The notes below the pieces were generated by a model. The model worked only from the letters and a program-made list of their open reading frames with translations. It was not told the DNA's origin and did no database searches. Positions 36,555-45,400 of a DNA stretch of 64,000 bases are shown piece after piece (position 1 is the first letter of the stretch; each line of letters begins with the position of its first letter). Both the position numbers and the translations under genes were made by a program. The DNA is taken from the NCBI GenBank assembly GCA_949358305.1, contig CASHSZ010000029.1, positions 1 through 64,000 of the forward strand, given 5' to 3'. This DNA is from Strigamia acuminata (lineage: Eukaryota > Arthropoda > Chilopoda > Geophilomorpha > Linotaeniidae).

Positions 36555-39500
36555 TCATTTAGTTTGATTACTTCTGGTCTTTGATGATAATATTTGGGAG
36601 ACCTCTTTCACCTTTTTGTATTTCACTCTGGATGGCAAGATTCTTTGACGGATCAAATATGGTATCCACGGAGGTATTCTTCGGTTGACAATCATACAAC
36701 TAAGTCGAATAATTCCGTTGATGATTTTCCTTTTTGTCTCTACTGACTCCATGGGCTTTGAGAAACATACTCGACAGGTTGGTTTGTATTTGTCGATCCC
36801 TCCTATCACCTTGACTCTGGTTTCGTGCGAAATTCGTCTTGAAAATTCAGCTTTATCTCCGCAAAAATAACATTTTGCTTGTAGTTTCACAACAGACTCG
36901 GCTAGTGGAACTAACTTGGATATCTGATCAAATGGCTTCCTCTTGAAATCGACGTCTAATGCGGCGACTATTACCTTTTTCTTTTGCTCAGCCATTTCAT
37001 TTGAAAAAGTAAAAATGTCGGGAAAAAACTGTCCTTCATCAATTCCGATTGTCTTCATTAATTTCGTTTTTTTCACAGCATTGGTTAGGCTACTGGTCGC
37101 GATTGCTTCTCGTCGATGACCATCGTGGGTCACGACTTCGGATTTACTGTAACGTTCGTCATTGGAGTGCTTAATGAGCAAGGACGACGTCTTCTCTTCT
37201 TTTTCTAAGATCTTCAATAACTTGGTCGTTTTCCCGGCATACATTGGACCAAGGATAAGGTGAATTCCTCTTTGATTGTTCGATAAGACATTTTTCTTTT
37301 TCCAGAAATTGAAAATCAATTCTCCGGTCCATCTCAAGATTGCACACAATTTGGGTAAACTGGGCACTTGGTTTGCTTTCTTTCTCAGTGACTCCGACTG
37401 ATTTCGCCCTCGTAATTCCGGCTTCATGTCCGAGCTTGAAGTTCTGTTGGCCAATCCTCCATCCTTGAACGACTTTTTCGTTTTTTGGAGGGTGGTATCC
37501 AGTTCCTCTTTTTCCAGACCACTGGAGAGGCTCGCGGCAAAACAAGAAAGTGTGACGTCTGTCTGTTTATTCACACCGGGTTCGCCATTCATGTCGGACG
37601 GTGATTTCGGAATTAACTGGACTATTTTGTTTTCGTCATTTTCAGGTTGATTTGAGATCACTTCTTCTTTGGACTCGACCGCCATGCAAGAAATGTTGCA
37701 CGCTGCCATGTTTTCTTCAAGCGGGTTGTTTGGTCTCAGTCGACCGTTTAGAATCCACCCAAAAATTGTCTGCATTAATCCCAACTCGTCGTTGATTTTT
37801 CGGCTTCCACCTTGACAAATCTTCCACCATGCGTTGCTTCCTAATAAGACGTCAATGTCTTCCGATTCTGACGGATGTATCTCAGCCATCTCAAGTCCGA
37901 GTGATTGGACTTGCTTTATGGCTTCTGCTCCAATTATCCCTTTGACTTTCGGGAGCGTGTCGGTTTCTAATGCAAGGATTGATGTCTTTTCCGTTCCGTG
38001 TCTTGATTGTAGTTCGAATCTAAAGACATCATGTGTCGTCGGAACTGGCTTTTTGTTGAGCAGACACTGTGTCATCGTGTGTAGTGTCTCGATCTTTTGC
38101 ATCCGGAATTTATTTACTAGTCTCTTCGTGACGTAGGAGCGATGACTTCCTGGATCTAGTAATCCGCGGACGGGGTACATGTCTCCATTTTTCTTCACAA
38201 AAAGAGCAGTGAAGACCATCAGTTGAATCTCCACCGACTCGGTAAGCGATACATTAGTAGACACGTTTTCTTCTTTTGGTGTAATCGCTTTTTCTTTGTT
38301 GTTTTTGTTGCAGATCGATGTGTGATGTCTTCCACCACACAAGCGACAACAAAACTTCACGGTACATTCTTTGGCTGTGTGGTTATATCTCAAGCAGTTG
38401 AAACAAAGTCGTTTCTTCTTCACTATTTCGATCCTCGCTGGTACATCGAGATCCGCATCACAATTTGCGTGTGCGTGATCACCATCACAATAAGCGCAGG
38501 CGGGTTTGCGGTTTGGATTTGACTTGGAATTCATACTCAATTTTCCATTCTCGGAAGTCACGAATGAGGACATGGTTCCAGTTGGTCTTTCTCTTGTTTC
38601 CTTTGAAGTTTTCTCAAATTTTTCTGACTTCTTCAGATGAGCGCGCTTAAGGAGAACGCTTTCTTCCGACAATTCAGCCAGTTGTATCTCGGTTGCTACG
38701 AAGTCCAGAAAAACGTTAACATCATCAACTTTTCCTTGATGCTTTCGGTAAAAACGTTGGGAGATCTCCGGTGGAAATTTTCTAAGTAGTTCTGGAATAA
38801 GGTACGTTCCAGTAGTGTCAACTGACACAGACAGTTGCGCCATGGTCCGGACAGCAGATGCCAATGACGTGAATAGAGCTTTGAGTGGCTCGATTGGGTA
38901 GAGATCGAAAACGGGTTTCGACTCCCTAATCATCTTTGAAATAGCATTTCTCTGCGTGTTTTCAGAACCGAATAGACTCTCCAATGTGTTTTTCGCTAAT
39001 GGGTAGGCGTCATCAGTTATTGGGTACGACTTGATTGCGGATTCTGCAGCCCCAGTGCAGCATGACCTCAGATATATAAGCTTTTCCACGTTCGAAAGCT
39101 CCGTGTTCTGATCAACTGCTGATTCGAATAAATTCGCAAAACCTCTATATTCAGTTGCATCGCCACTAAATTTGGCAATGTCGGTTTTCGGCAATCTCGT
39201 GTTTCTCCTAGATGAAGCGGACGTCTGGTTTAAACTGGAATTCTGTCCCGGATGGGAACCAAATTGCCCTGCCATTTTTCCAGACACTTTTGCTCTTTGC
39301 TTCAATAAATTTACTCTGGTTCTAATGTCTTCAATTCGTTGAAGCCCCGCTAAATAGTCCTCTCTTTTTGACTCGTCTTTAAGAGCTTTCAATTCGTCTG
39401 CGAGATCACTCAATTGCTGGTCAACCGTTATTTGCATGGCTTCCAGCTCTCCTCCGTCTAGAATGTTGACTGAAGATCCCAGCAGATCCTCGGCTCCTTG

Positions 39501-39560
39501 AGCCTTTGCTTTCCAAATGACCTCCTTTTCCTCGAGATCAGCAGCGGATAATGTAGCCAT
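36555..39560 (-). CDS. gag-pro-TK: Gag-protease-thymidine kinase fusion polyprotein
   Basis: A 1,001-aa frame from the ATG at 39560 (context ATTATGGCT); an upstream GTG at 39569 is in frame but unlikely to be used. DUF1759-type Gag core about 125-290. Three CCHC knuckles: C355/C358/H362/C367, C386/C389/H394/C399, C405/C408/H412/C417. DUF1758-type protease with D469 in LDPGSHRS, and IFGW near 600. Similarity to BEL proteins stops near 627, just before RT would begin. A low-complexity linker runs to about 764. A TK1-type thymidine kinase follows at about 765-935: P-loop GPMYAGKT (771-778), IDEGQ with likely catalytic E842, DFKRKPF (871-877), zinc cysteines C897/C900/C929/C932, and the VIGG-DKY lasso region. 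The family transfers phosphate from ATP to thymidine, giving dTMP. A basic tail of about 66 aa follows, unrecognised, with no KEN motif. No introns are visible in the TK part. Protease cleavage sites were not identified. Confidence 0.93.
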   Translation of the reverse strand: MATLSAADLEEKEVIWKAKAQGAEDLLGSSVNILDGGELEAMQITVDQQLSDLADELKALKDESKREDYLAGLQRIEDIRTRVNLLKQRAKVSGKMAGQFGSHPGQNSSLNQTSASSRRNTRLPKTDIAKFSGDATEYRGFANLFESAVDQNTELSNVEKLIYLRSCCTGAAESAIKSYPITDDAYPLAKNTLESLFGSENTQRNAISKMIRESKPVFDLYPIEPLKALFTSLASAVRTMAQLSVSVDTTGTYLIPELLRKFPPEISQRFYRKHQGKVDDVNVFLDFVATEIQLAELSEESVLLKRAHLKKSEKFEKTSKETRERPTGTMSSFVTSENGKLSMNSKSNPNRKPACAYCDGDHAHANCDADLDVPARIEIVKKKRLCFNCLRYNHTAKECTVKFCCRLCGGRHHTSICNKNNKEKAITPKEENVSTNVSLTESVEIQLMVFTALFVKKNGDMYPVRGLLDPGSHRSYVTKRLVNKFRMQKIETLHTMTQCLLNKKPVPTTHDVFRFELQSRHGTEKTSILALETDTLPKVKGIIGAEAIKQVQSLGLEMAEIHPSESEDIDVLLGSNAWWKICQGGSRKINDELGLMQTIFGWILNGRLRPNNPLEENMAACNISCMAVESKEEVISNQPENDENKIVQLIPKSPSDMNGEPGVNKQTDVTLSCFAASLSSGLEKEELDTTLQKTKKSFKDGGLANRTSSSDMKPELRGRNQSESLRKKANQVPSLPKLCAILRWTGELIFNFWKKKNVLSNNQRGIHLILGPMYAGKTTKLLKILEKEEKTSSLLIKHSNDERYSKSEVVTHDGHRREAIATSSLTNAVKKTKLMKTIGIDEGQFFPDIFTFSNEMAEQKKKVIVAALDVDFKRKPFDQISKLVPLAESVVKLQAKCYFCGDKAEFSRRISHETRVKVIGGIDKYKPTCRVCFSKPMESVETKRKIINGIIRLSCMIVNRRIPPWIPYLIRQRILPSRVKYKKVKEVSQILSSKTRSNQTK
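36756..37268 (-). other. TK1-like: Captured TK1-type thymidine kinase domain
   Basis: In-frame 3' part of the fusion. Every hallmark of the cellular and large-DNA-virus TK1 family that I can recognise is present: the P-loop, a DER-Y segment after the first strands, THDGH, IGIDEGQFFPDI, VAALD, KPF, LVPLAESVVKL, paired CxxC zinc ligands and the substrate lasso. The core is about 170 aa, close to the family's catalytic core, and nothing essential seems lost. It differs from the dNK and herpesvirus-type kinases, which use another fold and motifs. Capture from a host mRNA is the simplest origin; a DNA-virus TK is possible. Confidence 0.92.
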
Positions 39561-40380
39561 AATCCTCACCGAGAAATGAAGAATTCAAAGATCAGTTCAG
39601 GATTCAAACTCAACTTAACTGACTAAATTGGTTAACAAGAAATTGTCTAATTCTTTTACACTCTAGGATTTACTGAACACACAAAAACGGGATGGATATC
39701 CACAAGCTGTTAACAGGATTGAAACACACGGGATGTTACTAGGATTGGCAAATTAACCCCCAAAATTCAATAATTAAAGGTAATTGACAATTCTCTTATT
39801 TTCACAATTGAGTTTCTGACTAGATACTCGTTTTAAATTGGGATACCAACACTAAAGCTTAGTATTATTCACTAATTCACTGGATATTCTCTAAATTCCA
39901 CAAACTGGAATCGAGAATTTATTCAAACTGTTAAGACTTAAACTTCTTCTCCCCCCAACTACACCAGTTTCTAATCAAAAACTCTTTTGAAATGATTACA
40001 GCAGCAAATTCGGATATTATTCTATTTAAATAATAATTCTTAATAATTATTTCTTCAAATCTTCTTGTAGGATGTACATTGCGTTGTGTTTGGAATTGAT
40101 TGTCGTGCAGGATCGCTCGTACTCTCGAAGCCTTGCTTGATCCAAGTTGAAAAACATCTTGACCATCTTGACAATTTGAGAATCCAACTTGAAAAACCCA
40201 CTTTTTTGCCTGTGAAAGGCGGACGAGAGCATACACTTCACTGTAGTGGCACAGCTTCAATGGCACTTTACACATAAAAGCTTTGCACAGCTTGAGAACA
40301 AAACCCACTGATGAATTTTGCAGCACACATGAAGGTCCACTGAGATAACTGGAAGAAATCCTTGGTTCACGGCACCAAAT
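39561..40380 (-). other. Element 3 untranslated leader
   Basis: About 820 bp between the 5' LTR and the fusion ATG. It holds the primer-binding site at its start and otherwise AT-rich DNA with only incidental open frames; the longest extends into the LTR and resembles nothing I recognise. Apart from a short ACACAACGC, I see no clear counterpart of the leader block shared by elements 1 and 2, and no acceptor-like site next to the ATG. Confidence 0.75.
40362..40377 (-). other. Primer-binding site, tRNA-His-like (element 3)
   Basis: In sense TGGTGCCGTGAACCAAGG starts 3 nt after the 5' LTR. The first 11 bases match the complement of the tRNA-His 3' end exactly; one extra A follows. This is the closest to standard position and sequence among the three elements. 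Confidence 0.75.
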
Positions 40381-41737
40381 TGTTTCTGGCAAGGTCGCAG
40401 GCGACAACCAGGCCAGAAGGAGGGGCGGCAATACTTGACTGCTGCTTGGCTAAAATTGATACACAGAAGTTGGCCAAAGACTTGAAGAAATGCAAACACT
40501 GGACTTGAACTTGCTGCTTCACATGATGATCTGCCACTGGTGAGTTCAAGGAGGAGGAAGGAGGATTTTTCTACTCACTGCACATTGCTTTCTGGTTGTA
40601 TAGAGAAATGAGACTTGGAGAGAAATAAAAAGCAACCATTTTATTCTCTAAATTCTTAACAACACTACTACAATTGAATCACGAGGATTTTACAAAGAAG
40701 TCACACTTTAACAATAATAAGAAACAACAAGTGTAACTATCTCCACATTGTATAAGGGCACTTGCACTTAAAGTTACAGAGGTCTCTAAGTGCTTGTAAA
40801 GAGAAATAAGTACTGCTGGCACAACAAAACTACCGTAGAAGTTAATAGTTGAAAACACATAAGCCTAACAGCAAGTATTTGACATTAAATGCAAAAGTAT
40901 ACATTAACAACAGTCTCTAAACACAATGCTCATTGAGAACTAAATTATTCACTCTAAAACACACTGAACAACTCATAAAATAGAGAAAAGAATAAGTAAA
41001 GACATTTTAGACCAATGAGCTGGCAACTTTACAGTAAGTGCAGAAGTTAAGTTATAAATCAACACAGATAAATCTTAAACTTAACACTTTTACATTGCAT
41101 AATAATTAAGTGATTAATTATTAATCAGAACCCACAAAAACTCTTTGGGATTAAACATTTTCTCCTCTCTTTACAGATACAAGTAGACCACTCCCACAGT
41201 AATGGCCGACAATGTAAACAGAGATCACTTGCAGGAAGATAAAAAGGCTTGAAATTAGCTCACCAGACAGGCTACACACAATCTAAGTTAACATAACGCT
41301 TAATTGGTTAGTAATATACAGAAAACAAACAGAAATTGATTGAAACAGCTTAAAACTGATAATAACATACATTTCTCATTCTAGTACCCTTTTGCTGTCT
41401 GAGAGCATCATTACACCTTGTCACTACATTGACAGTAGTGGACTGGAAACAGGAAAACACTTGAAAACATCAAAACATGCATAACACAGGTAAACAAGAT
41501 AGAAAATAAATTCTAAGTGGAAAAATAACTAATGTAAAACTCTTTTCTTCCCAGATTTATCCGGTCAGATCAACCAGTACTGAGAAATTCACTCAAACTA
41601 ACTCAAAGAAGACTTATATTCAGATAAGTGCCTAATTAAATTCCCAATCTAAGATAAATATTAAAAACCCTTTTTAATAATTCCAGATGACTAATTTTTA
41701 AGACGTTTAGCAACTTTCCTTTATGTTGCTAGCAACA
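40381..41737 (-). repeat. Element 3, 5' LTR (right on the + strand)
   Basis: 1,357-bp LTR that should drive the Gag-protease-TK transcript. No difference from the other copy was noticed (offset 5,218). It carries the terminal palindrome at 41724-41737 and the 17-bp motif at 40571-40587. I cannot identify a TATA box with confidence. Confidence 0.95.
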
Positions 41738-41741
41738 GAGA
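41738..41741 (+). repeat. Target-site duplication of element 3, right copy
   Basis: GAGA directly after the AACA end of the LTR, followed by CATTGGTCTTG of the satellite. Confidence 0.88.
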
Positions 41742-42406
41742 CATTGGTCTTGTGGTGTTTGTGCTAAGTCAACTGTGATGAGATCAAAAGTCTATTCTCC
41801 CAAATCATCGGTTGGATGTTTCTAAAACTTACATTGGAGCCTTCTACTAAGGTTTAAACACTATTTCTGAACATTCAGAGACATTGGACTTGTGGTGTTT
41901 GTGCTAAGTCAACTGCGATGTGAAATGAGCTCAAAATTTTTTTTTCAAAATTTAATGCTTGGGTGTTGCTAAAACTTACATTGAAGGCTTCTACTAAGGT
42001 TTAAACACTATTTCTGAACATTCAGAGACATTGGTCTTGTGGTGTTTGTGCTAAGTCAACTGCGATGTGAAATGAGCTCAAAATTTTTTTTTCAAAATTT
42101 AATGCTTGGGTGTTGCTAAAACTTACATTGAAGGCTTCTACTAAGGTTTAAACACTATTTCTGAACATTCAGAGACATTGGTCTTGTGGTGTTTGTGCTA
42201 AGTCAACTGTGATGAGATCAAAAGTCTATTCTCCCAAATCATCGGTTGGATGTTTCTAAAACTTACATTGGAGCTTTCTACTAAGGTTTAAACACTATTT
42301 CTGAACATTCAGAGACATTGGTCTTATGGTGTTTGTGCTAAGTCAACTGTGATGAGATCAAAAGTCTATTCTCCCAAATCATTGGTTGGATGTTTCTAAA
42401 ACTTAT

Positions 42407-45400
42407 ATTGGAGCCTTCTACTAAGGTTTAAACACTATTTCTGAACATTCAGAGACATTGGTCTTGTGGTGTTTGTGCTAAGTCAACTGTGATGAGATCA
42501 AAAGTCTATTCTCCCAAATCATCGGTTGAATGTTTCTAAAACTTACATTGGAGCCTTCTACTAAGGTTCAAACACTATTTCTGAACATTCAGAGACATTG
42601 GTCTTGTGGTGTTTGTGCTAAGTCAACTGCGATGTGAAATAAGCTCAAAATTTTTTTTGTCAAAATTTATTGCTTGGGTGTTGCTAAAACTTACATTGAA
42701 GGCTTCTACTAAGGTTTAAACACTATTTCTAAACATTCAGAGACATTGGTCTTGTGGTGTTTGTGCTAAGTCAACTGTGATGAGATCAAAAGTCTATTCT
42801 CCCAAATCATCGGTTGGATGTTTCTAAAACTTACATTGGAGCCTTCTACTAAGGTTTAAACACTATTTCTGAACATTCAGAGACATTGGTCTTGTGGTGT
42901 TTGTGCTAAGTCAACTGTGATGAGATCAAAAGTCTATTCTCCCAAATCATTGGTTGGATGTTTCTAAAACTTACATTGGAGCCTTCTACTAAGGTTTAAA
43001 CACTATTTCTGAACATTCAGAGACATTGGTCTTGTGGTGTTTGTGCTAAGTCAACTGTGATGAGATCAAAAGTCTATTCTCCCAAATCATCGGTTGAATG
43101 TTTCTAAAACTTACATTGGAGCCTTCTACTAAGGTTCAAACACTATTTCTGAACATTCAGAGACATTGGTCTTGTGGTGTTTGTGCTAAGTCAACTGCGA
43201 TGTGAAATAAGCTCAAAATTTTTTTTGTCAAAATTTATTGCTTGGGTGTTGCTAAAACTTACATTGAAGGCTTCTACTAAGGTTTAAACACTATTTCTAA
43301 ACATTCAGAGACATTGGTCTTGTGGTGTTTGTGCTAAGTCAACTGTGATGAGATCAAAAGTCTATTCTCCCAAATCATCGGTTGGATGTTTCTAAAACTT
43401 ACATTGGAGCCTTCTACTAAGGTTTAAACACTATTTCTGAACATTCAGAGACATTGGACTTGTGGTGTTTGTGCTAAGTCAACTGCGATGTGAAATGAGC
43501 TCAAAATTTTTTTTTCAAAATTTATTGCTTGGGTGTTGCTAAAACTTATATTGAAGGCTTCTACTAAGGTTTAAACACTATTTCTGAACATTCAGAGACA
43601 TTGGTCTTGTGGTGTTTGTGCTAAGTCAACTGCGATGTGAAATGAGCTCAAAATTTTTTTTTCAAAATTTAATGCTTGGGTGTTGCTAAAACTTACATTG
43701 AAGGCTTCTACTAAGGTTTAAACACTATTTCTGAACATTCAGAGACATTGGTCTTGTGGTGTTTGTGCTAAGTCAACTGTGATGAGATCAAAAGTCTATT
43801 CTCCCAAATCATCGGTTGGATGTTTCTAAAACTTACATTGGAGCTTTCTACTAAGGTTTAAACACTATTTCTGAACATTCAGAAAACATTGGTCTTATGG
43901 TGTTTGTGCTAAGTCAACTGTGATGAGATCAAAAGTCTATTCTCCCAAATCATCGGTTGAATGTTTCTAAAACTTACATTGGAGCCTTCTACTAAGGTTC
44001 AAACACTATTTCTGAACATTCAGAGACATTGGTCTTGTGGTGTTTGTGCTAAGTCAACTGCGATGTGAAATAAGCTCAAAATTTTTTTTGTCAAAATTTA
44101 TTGCTTGGGTGTTGCTAAAACTTACATTGAAGGCTTCTACTAAGGTTTAAACACTATTTCTAAACATTCAGAGACATTGGTCTTGTGGTGTTTGTGCTAA
44201 GTCAACTGTGATGAGATCAAAAGTCTATTCTCCCAAATCATCGGTTGGATGTTTCTAAAACTTACATTGGAGCCTTCTACTAAGGTTTAAACACTATTTC
44301 TGAACATTCAGAGACATTGGACTTGTGGTGTTTGTGCTAAGTCAACTGCGATGTGAAATGAGCTCAAAATTTTTTTTTCAAAATTTATTGCTTGGGTGTT
44401 GCTAAAACTTATATTGAAGGCTTCTACTAAGGTTTAAACACTATTTCTGAACATTCAGAGACATTGGTCTTGTGGTGTTTGTGCTAAGTCAACTGTGATG
44501 AGATCAAAAGTCTATTCTCCCAAATCATCGGTTGGATGTTTCTAAAACTTACATTGGAGCTTTCTACTAAGGTTTAAACACTATTTCTGAACATTCAGAA
44601 AACATTGGTCTTATGGTGTTTGTGCTAAGTCAACTGTGATGAGATCAAAAGTCTATTCTCCCAAATCATCGGTTGGATGTTTCTAAAACTTACATTGGAG
44701 CCTTCTACTAAGGTTTAAACACTATTTCTGAACATTCAGAGACATTGGTCTTGTGGTGTTTGTGCTAAGTCAACTGTGATGAGATCAAAAGTCTATTCTC
44801 CCAAATCATTGGTTGGATGTTTCTAAAACTTACATTGGAGCCTTCTACTAAGGTTTAAACACTATTTCTGAACATTCAGAGACATTGGTCTTGTGGTGTT
44901 TGTGCTAAGTCAACTGTGATGAGATCAAAAGTCTATTCTCCCAAATCATCGGTTGGATGTTTCTAAAACTTACATTGGAGCTTTCTACTAAGGTTTAAAC
45001 ACTATTTCTGAACATTCAGAGACATTGGTCTTATGGTGTTTGTGCTAAGTCAACTGTGATGAGATCAAAAGTCTATTCTCCCAAATCATCGGTTGGATGT
45101 TTCTAAAACTTACATTGGAGCCTTCTACTAAGGTTTAAACACTATTTCTGAACATTCAGAGACATTGGTCTTGTGGTGTTTGTGCTAAGTCAACTGTGAT
45201 GAGATCAAAAGTCTATTCTCCCAAATCATTGGTTGGATGTTTCTAAAACTTACATTGGAGCCTTCTACTAAGGTTTAAACACTATTTCTGAACATTCAGA
45301 GACATTGGTCTTGTGGTGTTTGTGCTAAGTCAACTGTGATGAGATCAAAAGTCTATTCTCCCAAATCATCGGTTGAATGTTTCTAAAACTTACATTGGAG

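Larger units (their letters stand above)
35163..41737 (-). mobile_element. Element 3: non-autonomous BEL-type retrotransposon carrying a thymidine kinase
   Basis: Element of 6,575 bp in reverse orientation: 5' LTR at 40381-41737, primer-binding site 3 nt inside, leader, one frame (36555-39560) and 3' LTR at 35163-36519. It has paired 1,357-bp LTRs and the 4-bp duplication GAGA. The frame encodes Gag and protease related to elements 1 and 2, but reverse transcriptase, RNase H and integrase are missing and a TK1-type thymidine kinase takes their place. Mobility must therefore depend on enzymes in trans. Shared terminal sequences and primer-binding site make elements 1 and 2, or relatives, plausible helpers. 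Intact frame and matching LTRs indicate recent movement. Confidence 0.93.

Noticed and set aside
37171-37545. Separate small gene inside the linker/TK part of element 3
   Set aside because: It is an out-of-frame shadow of the fusion protein.
40362-40377. A tRNA-His gene
   Set aside because: Only the complement of the 3' acceptor part is present, next to an LTR; this is a primer-binding site.
36555-40380. Hidden RT or integrase in another frame of element 3
   Set aside because: I looked for the xMDD, RNase H and DDE/HHCC motifs in the translated frames of the internal region and saw none; the space is also too short for a full pol.
39931-40431. A 166-codon minus-strand frame in the element 3 leader and LTR
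   Set aside because: No recognisable domain, crosses the LTR boundary and contains the primer-binding site.
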